NCBI RefSeq assembly: GCF_001542815.1
Contig: NZ_CP006992.1
Location: 4,717,501-4,781,500, forward strand
Direction of reading: 5' to 3'
Length of the DNA stretch: 64,000 bases
Source: Methylobacterium sp. AMS5
GTDB taxonomy: Bacteria; Pseudomonadota; Alphaproteobacteria; Rhizobiales; Beijerinckiaceae
Position 1 is the stretch's first letter, and each line of letters opens with the position of its first letter. The position numbers were made by a program, and so were the translations under genes. Of this stretch, positions 17,796 through 28,365 are shown piece after piece. The notes beneath the pieces are model-generated. The model did no database searches. It was not told the origin of the DNA and saw only the letters and a list, made by a program, of their open reading frames with translations.

Positions 17796-18230
17796 ATGGG
17801 GTTTTTTCAGGACGCCCTCGTCCGTTTGAACCGGGTGGTGATGTCCTACGCTGGCGATTCCGTTTTCATGCAGGCGGCGGTCTCCGCCGCGGCCAACGTG
17901 ATCGTTGCCGACGGCGACACCGATGACGAGGAGATCGAGGCGGCCCTCGTCAGTATGCGGGCCAACCCGATCCTTCAGAAATCCTACGACACGCTCACCC
18001 TGGAAAAGGCGCTGTTCGAGGCGCTCGCCCGCGCGGAGCTGCGCGCCGGACGCCTGGAGAACAGCCAGCACGTCGCGGCCATCGCCGACCGTCCCCTCGA
18101 ACAGCGCCAGCACGTCTTCCTGATCGCGGCGGACGTGGCCGACAAGGGCGGCATCACCGAGAGCGAGCACGCGGTGCTCGACGAGCTGGCCCGGGCGCTC
18201 GACGTGGACAAGGCGGCGCTGCTCGGCTGA
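17796..18230 (+). CDS. TerB-family protein
   Basis: The 144-residue helical protein matches TerB/TerB-like domains: MQAAVSAAANVIVADGDTDDEEIEAAL near the N-terminus provides the acidic metal-binding-like loop, with a second acidic loop in VADKGGITESEHAVLDELARAL. TerB proteins occur in tellurite and general stress modules and associate with the membrane or metal ions, but isolated copies such as this one have no defined role. No other ter genes are near. ATG 17796 follows a purine-rich stretch (GCAAG). Confidence 0.82.
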   Translation: MGFFQDALVRLNRVVMSYAGDSVFMQAAVSAAANVIVADGDTDDEEIEAALVSMRANPILQKSYDTLTLEKALFEALARAELRAGRLENSQHVAAIADRPLEQRQHVFLIAADVADKGGITESEHAVLDELARALDVDKAALLG

Positions 18231-18319
18231 GGCTGACGGCCCTGCCGCACGGAACGCGCTCCGCCCCTTCTCCCCGACGGCGCCGAGCATATCTTCACGG
18301 CTCGGACAGGAGCGCGGCC

Positions 18320-18511
18320 ATGTACAAGGTGACGGGAACGGATCCGGCGGGCCGCACGCTGGCCTTTGCCTGCGGCACGGACGAGCAGGCGCTCGAGAAG
18401 ACCTGGGAACTGGCGGGACGCGGCTTTCGCGACATCTCCGTCGCCGATCCGAAGGGACGCGAGATGAGCGCCATCGCCTTCGAGCGCTCGCTCGATTTCG
18501 ATTACGAGTGA
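18320..18511 (+). CDS. Small conserved-looking hypothetical protein
   Basis: The 63-residue frame (MYKVTGTDPAGRTLAFAC...) begins after an AGGAG motif seven bases upstream, which strongly supports translation. It appears to be a small alpha/beta domain ending in an acidic tail (DFDYE). I do not recognise a family. It follows TerB in the same direction and is convergent with prfC. Confidence 0.6.
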   Translation: MYKVTGTDPAGRTLAFACGTDEQALEKTWELAGRGFRDISVADPKGREMSAIAFERSLDFDYE

Positions 18512-18569
18512 GCGCCGCCGGCGCGGAAAGAGCGGTGTCGGCGCCGGGCCGGGACTCGGGCCCCGCCGC

Positions 18570-20189
<1,620 letters not shown>

Positions 20190-20295
20190 GGCGGGCACCG
20201 GCCGCCGCGGGGCGGTCGGCCGCTCGTCTCGAAGGGGGACCGGGCGGTGTTCCGCTCTCTACGCGTTCCGCGCCGCCTACGCAAAGCCGACTCCC

Positions 20296-21039
20296 CTACC
20301 CCCGCCCGACGAAGGGCATGTTCGTCGCCATCACGGTCATGAACAGCACGTTGGCCGAGAGCGGCAGCCCGGCCATGTAGACGATGGCCTCGGCGACATG
20401 CGTCGCCTCCATGGTGGGCTCGGGCCGGATCGAACCGTCGGCCTGCCGCGCGCCCTGCCCGAAGCTTTGCGTCATCTCGGTCTCGGCATTGCCGACATCG
20501 ATCTGCCCGCAGGCGATGTCGAACGGGCGCCCGTCCAGCGCGGTGGCGCGCGTAAGGCCGGTGATGGCGTGTTTGGTGGCGCTGTAGGGCGCCGACATCG
20601 GCCGTGGCGCGTAGGCAGCGATCGAGCCGTTGTTGATGATGCGCCCGCCCCTGGGCTCCTGCTTGCGCATCATCCCGAAGGCGGCGCGGGTGCAGAGGAA
20701 GGTGCCCGTGAGGTTGACGTTGACGCTGGCGAGCCAGTCCGCGACCGCGACCTCGTCCACCGTCGCGGCCGGGGTGAAGATCCCGGCATTGTTGAACAGC
20801 AGGTCGAGCCGCCCGAAGCGCTCGCCAGCCGCGGCGAACAGGGCCTCGACGGCGCGCGGATCGGACACGTCGGTCGGCACGCACAACGACGGGCCCGGCA
20901 GTTCTGCCGCGACCCGCTCCAGCGCCTCGCCCCGCCGCCCGGCGAGCACCAGCCGCCACCCGGCCTGCGCCAATCCCAACGCCACCGCCCGTCCGATACC
21001 GGAGCCTGCCCCAGTCACGACCGCCACTCGATCCCTCAT
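20296..21039 (-). CDS. SDR-family oxidoreductase
   Basis: The 247-residue short-chain dehydrogenase has the NAD(P) motif [10 protein letters not shown] near residue 10, NNAG (LLFNNAGIF), catalytic Ser in [10 protein letters not shown], and YSATK with the Tyr-Lys pair. RRGEAL after strand 2 suggests an Arg suited to NADP. The substrate is unknown. ATG 21039 lies nine bases after GAGG, while the ATG two codons upstream (21045) is too close to it, so 21039 is preferred. Longer frames reach 21192 without homology. Confidence 0.9.
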   Translation of the reverse strand: MRDRVAVVTGAGSGIGRAVALGLAQAGWRLVLAGRRGEALERVAAELPGPSLCVPTDVSDPRAVEALFAAAGERFGRLDLLFNNAGIFTPAATVDEVAVADWLASVNVNLTGTFLCTRAAFGMMRKQEPRGGRIINNGSIAAYAPRPMSAPYSATKHAITGLTRATALDGRPFDIACGQIDVGNAETEMTQSFGQGARQADGSIRPEPTMEATHVAEAIVYMAGLPLSANVLFMTVMATNMPFVGRG

Positions 21040-21245
21040 CGCCATATTCCTCTGTCGTCCCGCTCCTGCCATCCGGCCCCAGAATAAGCCGTCGCATCGA
21101 TCCGGTGCAGGAGCGCTGAGCCTGCTCGGCCGATCGGGGGGGCCAAGCGATCCCGTCACAAACGCGCATCGGTGCAAGGCAGAGGCGTCCAACCCAGTTG
21201 CCAGTCCCGCCCGGCCCGTCTAGAGATCCGGCGGCTTGAAGCCGA

Positions 21246-21320
<75 letters not shown>

Positions 21321-21440
21321 AACGCTCAAGATTCTCAGCCGACCGTTGATTCTCCGGCTGTTTTCGGACCCGCCCGGGCCGACCGCTCCGTCCAGGTCCA
21401 CTCGGGAGGTCCACTTGTCTGGACGGCAGGGATTCCTGCC

Positions 21441-23348
21441 TTGCCCCGCACCCACCTCCGCCGTCGCCGACAAACGGTCTTTTTTCGCCGTATCATCCCC
21501 CATGACCTGCGCCAGCGGTTCGGCCAGCGTGAGATCCTGCGCTCGCTCGGGCAGGCCACGCCGGGCGAGGCCCGACGGATGGCGCAACGCTTGTGGGATG
21601 GGACGGAGACCTTGTTCACCCTTGTCCGCTTCAACCGGTCGCTCACGCGTGCCGACATTGCCAGGCTCGCGGAGCAGTACCTCGAATCCGAGTCCTTCAA
21701 GCACGACGGCCTGATCGCGACCATCGGGCATTATCCGGAACCCGAGGATCTCCCTCCTTCCGAAAGCGCAGCCTCCGAAGACGAAATCGGCGACAGCAGC
21801 GCTCACGCCAAGGGCGATCCGAAGGGGACCCTCAATGACCCAGCCCAATGGGTAAGCCTTTATAAGATCCGATTGAAAGGCCTGAAGCGCGATCGGTCCC
21901 TCAACAATTTCATCTCCGTTCGCGACACTGCAAAGGATCTCGCTGCAAGCAATGAGATCGACCTCGACTCATACCCCCACGCAAACGCGCTTTGCCGCGC
22001 ATTGCTCGACGCCGACATCACGATCACCCAGGAGAAGCTGACCTATCTGCGCGACGTCGTCCTGCCCCACCACCCCCTGCACAAGGCGACTCGCCGTAGG
22101 AGCACGCCCGCTCCGATCTCAGAGCCCAAGACGCCAGCCCCCACAATGCTGCGCGGAGCTCGGCAACTGTTCAGCGAGAGTTGGGAGACCTACGGTCGGG
22201 ATCGCGTCGCAAGCGGCGATTGGAAGGCGTCGATCGAACGCCAAGCCCGATCCACCGCGCGCTTGTTCGTCGAGATCTGTGGGGACAAACCGCTCGGTGA
22301 CTACGGACCGGCCGATGCCGCGGAGTTCAAACGCGCCCTGCTTGCGCTGCCGGCCAACTACGACAAAAGCACCGAATGGCGTAACATCCAGCGCCGAAGC
22401 GGCATTCGCGGCCTGATCGAGCATTGCAACGGCAAGCCCGGCGTTGACCGACTTAAGCCGCAGACCTTCAACCGGCATCTCGCGGCCTTGTCGGGGATCT
22501 GGCCGTGGGCTCAGGCCAACGAGGTCGTCGCCAGAGGCCTGCCGTCGATCTTCGACGGGCTTCACGTCAACCTGAGGCGCACCAGAGGGCGGCATCACCA
22601 GGCCCGCGATGAGCGGCCGATGTGGGATCATGCCGAACTCGCCGCCGTGCTCAGCGCGCCCTTGTTTACCGGGATCCGAAGCCGCCGGAGCTGGAAGACG
22701 GTAGGCCCGTACGTCCCGCGCGACGAACGGTACTGGGGCATCCTCATCGGCTGTCACAGCGGCATGCGCCGTGGCGAGATTTTCCAGCTCCGCGTGCGGC
22801 ACGTGGTTCAGGATGCCGAGACCGGGATCTGGCACTTCAATCTGCGGGAGAAGACCCTCGAGCTGAAAGCGGAGGGCAGTGCCCGGTGGGTGCCCCTCCA
22901 TCAGAATCTGCTGAGACTGGGTTTGATCGAAGCGCTGGTGCAGGGCCGACGGGAAAACGATCTGCTGTTGCCTGAAGGCGAGGCCGGCGTCGAGGAAGCG
23001 GATGATCTCGACGATGGCGACGACGCGGCATACGGCAGCGCCTTCGGAAAGTGGTTTCAGCGCTTCAAGTCGGAGTACGGCGTGCGCAAGGATGTGGTGT
23101 TCCACTCGTTCCGGCACTCGGTGACAACTCTCCTGTGCAATGCCGGGGTTCAGCAAGAGTTCGTCGAAGAGCTGATCGGGCACGAGAGCCAGGCGAGACG
23201 CTCCGAGATGAAGCGTTACAACAAGGGCCAGACCTTGATGATGCTCAAGGAGGTGATCGATCGTCTCGTTCTGCCGATCGACATCGAAAGGATGGTCGAC
23301 GCGGCGCGCGGCGGTGAGCCTCGTCCGGCATTCCGGCCGAGCCGGTAG
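21441..23348 (+). CDS. Tyrosine recombinase/integrase of a tRNA-Gln-associated island
   Basis: The 635-residue protein opens with a DUF6538-type N-terminal segment (RQTVFFRRIIPHDLRQRFGQ) and has a central core-binding region (about 225-350). The C-terminal catalytic domain has Arg in GCHSGMRRGEIFQL, His-x-x-Arg in HSFRHSVTTLL, a second His in LIGHESQ and nucleophile Tyr in SEMKRYNKG. All five core positions appear intact, so it should be active. The start is TTG 21441. It matches in pattern the two truncated integrases at 6174 and 14115. Its position beside tRNA-Gln defines the left edge of the accessory region. Confidence 0.9.
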   Translation: MPRTHLRRRRQTVFFRRIIPHDLRQRFGQREILRSLGQATPGEARRMAQRLWDGTETLFTLVRFNRSLTRADIARLAEQYLESESFKHDGLIATIGHYPEPEDLPPSESAASEDEIGDSSAHAKGDPKGTLNDPAQWVSLYKIRLKGLKRDRSLNNFISVRDTAKDLAASNEIDLDSYPHANALCRALLDADITITQEKLTYLRDVVLPHHPLHKATRRRSTPAPISEPKTPAPTMLRGARQLFSESWETYGRDRVASGDWKASIERQARSTARLFVEICGDKPLGDYGPADAAEFKRALLALPANYDKSTEWRNIQRRSGIRGLIEHCNGKPGVDRLKPQTFNRHLAALSGIWPWAQANEVVARGLPSIFDGLHVNLRRTRGRHHQARDERPMWDHAELAAVLSAPLFTGIRSRRSWKTVGPYVPRDERYWGILIGCHSGMRRGEIFQLRVRHVVQDAETGIWHFNLREKTLELKAEGSARWVPLHQNLLRLGLIEALVQGRRENDLLLPEGEAGVEEADDLDDGDDAAYGSAFGKWFQRFKSEYGVRKDVVFHSFRHSVTTLLCNAGVQQEFVEELIGHESQARRSEMKRYNKGQTLMMLKEVIDRLVLPIDIERMVDAARGGEPRPAFRPSR

Positions 23349-23697
23349 CTGGCAAGGCGGGCGCGATCAGGCCGATTGTGTTGGTGGCCATCCCCATGGT
23401 TCACTTCAAACAATTCGGACACGGCGCCCGCCTTTTGCGACCAGCAGTCTTCGCCGCTCGGGGCCGATCGCTTTGCCGCGGCTGAGAACGATGTCGGGAC
23501 TTATGACGCGTCATCCCTGCGGAATTGGTCAGACATCGCTACGCTACGTATGGTGGTAGAGAGCTGGTGCCGCTCTCCGCCCCATGTCGAGCATGCCAAG
23601 AATGCAAAGCCTTGCATGGAGCGGTCACGAGTCGGTCGTCGTTCAAGATCGGCTTGGGGTGGTTTGCGGGCAGGATCAAGGTCAGGGTCGGTCGGTG
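23349..23697. other. Gap between integrase and hydrolase
   Basis: No gene, RNA or repeat could be supported here. Overlapping frames exist on both strands but show no family motif. A short low-complexity G/T-rich stretch (about 23640-23695) precedes the hydrolase start. Confidence 0.3.
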
Positions 23698-24456
23698 ATG
23701 CTACATGTCGTCAATCGTCCGCTATCCGGCCTCGGGCAATCCTATGGACCGCCCGGCGATGGGCCGTTCCCGACCGTGATGGTTCTCCACGGCTCGGAGG
23801 GGGCGTGGTCGGGGTACAGCTACCTGACGGCTGCCATCTTGGCGGCTCATGGATTTCTGGCCGTCCCGTTTGGCTATTCGGTCGGAGGTGACGTGTGGAA
23901 CGCGGGCGACATCCGAGAGGTCGCCCTGGACCGGACCGCCGAGGCCTTGGCCATGCTTCACAATCTGCCGCTGTCGAGCAAGGTCGGCCTCTACGGTGTC
24001 TCCCGCGGAGCCGAACACGCCTTACTCGTTACCTCTTTGATGGTGCGGGACGGCGTTGCCGGCCTGCCTGATGCCGTGGCCGTGCACGCCGCGCCGGACG
24101 TGATCTGCGGTGCCTTCATCGCTGCGAGTTATCGGGATAGCGGAGATCCCGGATGGCGGTCTTGGGACCCGGCGGAGCGGGCTTGGACGTGGCGCGGTTC
24201 GTCAGACGCTCTGCTGCCGACGATGCCCATCGAGATCGAACGGTATGCCGGCCCCCTGTTCCTCAGTCACGGCACGCTAGATGCGATGTGGTCAGTGGCG
24301 ATGACGCAACGGCTCGAAGCACGCCTGCTGCGGGCAGCGCGAACCCCCGAAGTGCATCTGCTGGCGGGTCAGGACCATAACCCGCATGGCGAGGATGAGA
24401 ACGAGCACCACCGCAGGCTCATTACGTTCCTGCGGCAAGCGCTGGGCACCGCTTAG
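23698..24456 (+). CDS. Alpha/beta hydrolase (BAAT/dienelactone-hydrolase-like)
   Basis: The product of about 252 residues shows an alpha/beta hydrolase fold: MVLHGSEGAWSGYSYLTAAILAAHGF (oxyanion loop), nucleophile Ser in LYGVSRGAEHALL, an acid after strand 7 (SHGTLDAMWS) and a late His (AGQDHNPHGE). The GVSRGAE elbow with the two-domain spacing recalls acyl-CoA thioesterase/BAAT C-terminal domains. The substrate is unknown and it should be cytosolic, since no signal peptide is present. The start is not firm: the frame extends to 23584, but homology begins near 23700. Confidence 0.75.
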   Translation: MLHVVNRPLSGLGQSYGPPGDGPFPTVMVLHGSEGAWSGYSYLTAAILAAHGFLAVPFGYSVGGDVWNAGDIREVALDRTAEALAMLHNLPLSSKVGLYGVSRGAEHALLVTSLMVRDGVAGLPDAVAVHAAPDVICGAFIAASYRDSGDPGWRSWDPAERAWTWRGSSDALLPTMPIEIERYAGPLFLSHGTLDAMWSVAMTQRLEARLLRAARTPEVHLLAGQDHNPHGEDENEHHRRLITFLRQALGTA

Positions 24457-24509
24457 GGTGGGGACCGGTAGTTAGCTCAGCTCCCGAAAGCAGACGTTCC
24501 GTTTTGCGC

Positions 24510-24634
24510 CCATCTCAGCCAGAACTACGAGGGCCCAACGTGGTCCGCGACAAGTTCCTCGTGGCCGCAACGGCGCAGAATCTGAGGAAGATGGCCAAGC
24601 TCTACTTCAGCAAGCAACCGATCTCCGTCAGTTG
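24510..24634 (+). pseudogene. C-terminal scrap of an IS1182/IS5-type transposase
   Basis: The frame LRGPNVVRDKFLVAATAQNL followed by RKMAKL and a stop at 24634 is the typical C-terminus of IS1182-group transposases. Nothing of the catalytic core is present upstream. Confidence 0.55.
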
Positions 24635-24658
24635 AGGGTCAGTCTGGTCCAGCCGGGC

Positions 24659-25264
24659 TCATCCTCGAGCCTTCGGCCAATCTTTGACAATCTTCATTGT
24701 CAGATAAAAGCAAGCTGCTATAACAAGTATGTAGACATATATTTGAAACGGTATATAAATCCAAGGCATACCGATTTGGATATTATTTAAGCAATAAATC
24801 GAGGCTGTGCCTTTCAAGTACCTTTCGTCGGAAAACTGAAAAATGCGTTCGTAATCACAAGGGTTCGGCATGTTTTCGACGTACGGCACGACATTGATAT
24901 AATACTGTACGACCAGAAAGATTGCTGCTACCGTAGGAGTCCAAAACAATACATAGATCGCTCGGTTCACGCGACGCACGCGCGCCGGAAGCTTGCTCGC
25001 CTCGGTCAGCACGGCCTCGCGTGAGTTTAGGAGGATGTCGCTTTCCGACCTCAAGCCGATCAGCAGCAGCAACACGAGCAGTGGACCGTACACGGCTAGA
25101 ATCCCTGGATTGAGGTCCACGGAGATCCCGAACGCCGATCCCTTAGGTGTCTGGTCGGCTTTCCCCACGCCCACCCTTGTCAAGGCACACAGGAAGATTA
25201 GAAGCAGCGTCCGATTGCCGAAAGCCCGAACGAACCCCGCTTCAGCGGAAAGATAAGACAACAT
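24659..25264 (-). CDS. Hypothetical multi-pass membrane protein
   Basis: From ATG 25264 (GGGAG 12 bases upstream) the 201-residue product has about four hydrophobic segments: residues 17-35, 53-70 (YGPLLVLLLLIGL), 105-125 (VLFWTPTVAAIFLVVQYY) and 175-192 (YVYILVIAACFYL). A periplasmic loop between the last two contains two Cys. I do not recognise the family. Base composition is clearly lower in GC than the flanking chromosome, and codon choice is less biased, which it shares with the next gene and which points to recent transfer. Confidence 0.6.
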   Translation of the reverse strand: MLSYLSAEAGFVRAFGNRTLLLIFLCALTRVGVGKADQTPKGSAFGISVDLNPGILAVYGPLLVLLLLIGLRSESDILLNSREAVLTEASKLPARVRRVNRAIYVLFWTPTVAAIFLVVQYYINVVPYVENMPNPCDYERIFQFSDERYLKGTASIYCLNNIQIGMPWIYIPFQIYVYILVIAACFYLTMKIVKDWPKARG

Positions 25265-25494
25265 ATCTGAAATATACTCCCTTTACATTGCGCAGATAGT
25301 AAAGATTTTTATCTCTTAGAACCACCAGTTACTATTCATTCTTCATCAAATAATAATCAAATCTACTCTAAAAATTTGACTGATGATAAGTGCGTTCGAT
25401 CAACAATGGTCTCTGACAGAAGATCGTGGCAAGCGCGGCCGATGTGGCAATACCAAGACACATCTGATATTTTATTTTATGAATAAACTTTAGT

Positions 25495-27441
25495 TTATAT
25501 GGGACCATAATGTCTTTTCGAGATCGAAAGGACGAGGCCAATACCAGTGATATTTGACTTCAACTGTCCGTCAAGTTGCAGACCATTTACTGTTGGCGGC
25601 TTCTTAACGATATCGAAGTTTAGATTTAGGTCAGGGAGTGATTTGTCCACGTCTCCTCGAGCTTTTTTGGGCCACCATGAATCCGGTGTAAAGGCTCGTA
25701 TCCTGGCCAACGTTCCTGGAATTGGGCACGTAACGGTGAACTGAGGGTCGGTCGCGAGCTGTGCCACGAGAGCCGCGACCGGGAACCTGATCTTTATGGG
25801 GTTGGATATCTTGGTTTCCAGGGACGCCCGGGAGCTATTGTTCACGATGCCGGCAACCGTCTTGAAGTCGATGGTCTGTGGAGGGACGGCCATGGAGGCC
25901 ACCAGCGCTTTAGAGACCGGCGCAAAGCAACTTATATGCCCTAACACGTTCAGTGGAGTGAACTTGACGTGGCCAACCGCTCGCGCATTCGCCAGAACCT
26001 GCAGCTTACCGCTTAGGCGCAAGTCCGCCGGAGAAAACGACAAATCGCTGGCACAGATCTTCGCATCACCAGAGAGCCGCAGGTCCTTGCTTTCGACATT
26101 TGCATAGTCCCCACCTGTTCGGCGGATAGCGTCATATGTTTCCTTGAAGCCTTCGCACGCAAACTTCTCACCAGTCTTCGTGGCTTCGCAGGCCAGCTTC
26201 TCTGCGCTCTTCACCGCCTCGCACTTTTGCCTCAGCGCTTCCTTTTGAGCCTCGCACGCACCCTTTCTGCTGACTTTTCGTAGCTCACATCCGGGATCGT
26301 TTATGCAGTGCTTATCGCCAAAGACTTTTATGCAGCGTCTACATTCCTCCCGTTGAGCACATTCAATGTTTTGGCGACATTCTTTTTTGGGCGTGCAGTC
26401 CTTGGTGGGGGTGCAGTCGATTGTTTGAGAAGCCGGTAATTTAACTTTCTCGCTGAACGGGAATGAAGCATCGTACGCCGTGGCCGACATGCAGATTGGC
26501 CCAGTCGACAAGATCCTTGAAGTCACGGCTTTGATGACGTCCCGGTCTACGTACGCCGAGACCTCACCTTGGTCCATCCAGAGAACTCCATTGGACGTAA
26601 GCTTATCTCGGAACTCCGAGCGCAGCGTCTCAAATTCGGCCGGGCTCGCCGGAGCGGGAGGACTGTTCGGTGCGCCACTTTCCTGTAGCACAGCGGTGAT
26701 CCGTCCGTTGTCAATGACGTGGGATAGGCCAGAGATCTTGAACGTCAGCCCGATGTAGCTCGGTTCAAATGTCGTCCTAATCCCATTATTGTTACCAGGC
26801 TTCAAGTCTATCTTCGTGGACAACGTCGAAGGCAGACGCAATTCGAGACGATTGAGCATCTCTTGGGCCGGCCGGAGGATTCCATTGATTGCGGCCTCGG
26901 TAAGCCCCATCAGGACGCCTGATGCGGGCTTCCCGTCGCGTGTGATCTTCAAGCCCGCTATTTCCAGCGCCGTGACGGAAAAGCCGATTTTGAAGTTGAG
27001 TGATTGTTGGGTGGAGTCGACCTGTACCGCCGTCGCCATTCGGGCATGGAGATCGGCGGCGGCATCGAATGTCCCAAGCCCGGAAAGCGTCAGCGGGCCG
27101 CGATATTGGATCAATCCGTCCACCGTTTGGCGAGCGAGCTTGAAGTTAGGATTTTTGAATTTGCCGTCGGATCCGAGCTGTTGCGCAATTGCGAGGTTCA
27201 TTGCACGCTCGCCGATGGATGCGGCCACGCCAATCTTTGATATTTTTTGCAACTCCGAACGCGCGGCGTTGATAGCCATGTGATCAGATGTGGAATTGAA
27301 CTTCAGCGACGATTTTGATTTAATTTGTTGTAACGCAGATCTTATCTGTTCGCTTACCAACAGAGAGTTATTAGATATTTCGGAATGGACGTTTGTAGCG
27401 AATACTGTAAATATTAAGCTGAAAAACAATCCGCGCAACAT
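25495..27441 (-). CDS. Large secreted protein with a Cys-rich central repeat, unknown family
   Basis: The 648-residue protein begins with a signal peptide (MLRGLFFSLIFTVFATNVHS). Residues about 20-330 look like a helical then beta-rich region with repeated amphipathic strands. Residues about 355-450 are strikingly rich in Cys and charge: CxxxxDC, KKECRQNIECAQREECRRC and then several CEAxK-type heptad-like repeats ending at FACEGFKETYD. The C-terminal 190 residues are again beta-rich and contain two more Cys (HISCFAP, TVTCPIP). I recognise no domain; lipid-transfer-like barrels are only a guess. GC content is low for this genome. It is probably exported to the periplasm or outer membrane. Confidence 0.6.
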   Translation of the reverse strand: MLRGLFFSLIFTVFATNVHSEISNNSLLVSEQIRSALQQIKSKSSLKFNSTSDHMAINAARSELQKISKIGVAASIGERAMNLAIAQQLGSDGKFKNPNFKLARQTVDGLIQYRGPLTLSGLGTFDAAADLHARMATAVQVDSTQQSLNFKIGFSVTALEIAGLKITRDGKPASGVLMGLTEAAINGILRPAQEMLNRLELRLPSTLSTKIDLKPGNNNGIRTTFEPSYIGLTFKISGLSHVIDNGRITAVLQESGAPNSPPAPASPAEFETLRSEFRDKLTSNGVLWMDQGEVSAYVDRDVIKAVTSRILSTGPICMSATAYDASFPFSEKVKLPASQTIDCTPTKDCTPKKECRQNIECAQREECRRCIKVFGDKHCINDPGCELRKVSRKGACEAQKEALRQKCEAVKSAEKLACEATKTGEKFACEGFKETYDAIRRTGGDYANVESKDLRLSGDAKICASDLSFSPADLRLSGKLQVLANARAVGHVKFTPLNVLGHISCFAPVSKALVASMAVPPQTIDFKTVAGIVNNSSRASLETKISNPIKIRFPVAALVAQLATDPQFTVTCPIPGTLARIRAFTPDSWWPKKARGDVDKSLPDLNLNFDIVKKPPTVNGLQLDGQLKSNITGIGLVLSISKRHYGPI

Positions 27442-28156
27442 TTATATCACCGAGAATCGCTTGTTGCGATTATTCTATGGACGGATTTGTGTTTTGTCAC
27501 GCGTAAAAAATTTGTTATTGCCTTGACGTTGAAAAAGATAAATGAGGAAAAACGCGCAATATCAATACAGGTCAACTGATTCGACCGTCATCACGCCTTG
27601 ATCGCGCATTTCGCGATTGCTCGGGAGACGGGAGGGCGGTGATGCGATTGCTGGTGGACGCAACGCTGTCCATGGGACGGACGTCTACTGTCTGGAGCCG
27701 GCTAGCAGCGGGTGTACGGCTGAGTTGGATCGAGAGAGAATCGTCCGCTTTTGCGGCGAACCACCTTCAGAGCAGACATGCTGCTCTCGGTCAGATCAGG
27801 GCTTTCGACGCCAGTCGAGTTGTCAGCAAGCAGACGTTCCCAGGGCCCGAGAAGGGTCGAAAGATGCCCATCACCTGTACTGTGCTGAACGTCCTCTTAC
27901 CGCCCTCCCCCACGCTGTGAGGAGCGCCCACATTTGGCCAGGAGGCGCAGCACCCAATGGCCAGCCTCGCAATTCTCTGAGTCGGATCAGCGGTCTGCCT
28001 CTGCCGCTCTCATCCTCGTCCAGAAGCGGTTCCGCGCTTCTGGGATTTTGGACCGTGCTCATACCTGTGCGGTAGGGGCTTCGCCAACTGACCTCGCGGT
28101 GTAATCGCACCCAACCACTGCCGATGAACGCTCATCGGCGGTGGCTGTGCTATCCG
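27442..28156. other. Intergenic region without a supportable gene
   Basis: The first 130 bases are AT-rich and probably hold the promoter of the minus-strand secreted gene. The rest returns to high GC and contains only overlapping short frames with no motif. The phrase GCAGACGTTCC near 27836 also occurs near 24491 and may be repeat debris. Confidence 0.3.
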
Positions 28157-28342
28157 TTACGCGCTGCGGCGGCGCAGCTCGGAGATCCGCGCGTTGAGTA
28201 CGGCGCGTAGATTCTGCACCTCGGCATAGGCGGCTTCCGCCTTCTCGAAGGCGGCCAGCCCATCGCGGCGGATCTCCTGGGTCAGCGCTTCGATGCGCTT
28301 GACCGCTGCCAGGAAGCTCGGGGTGTCAGGGAAGTGGGTCAT
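28157..28342 (-). CDS. Exonuclease VII small-subunit-like protein
   Basis: The 61-residue product (SFLAAVKRIEALTQEIRRDG followed by AFEKAEAAYAEVQNLRAVLN) is a two-helix protein. Its pattern follows XseB: an N-terminal FEEALxELExIVxxLE-like helix, a short turn, then LEExLxLYExG-like and RxCQExL-like helices. Canonical XseB binds the long coiled coil of XseA. It lies 23 bp after the XseA-like gene at 28366 in the same direction, which supports the pairing. The similarity is weak because the protein is so short. Confidence 0.55.
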   Translation of the reverse strand: MTHFPDTPSFLAAVKRIEALTQEIRRDGLAAFEKAEAAYAEVQNLRAVLNARISELRRRSA

Positions 28343-28365
28343 GGTATCGGTGTCCTCGTTCGATG

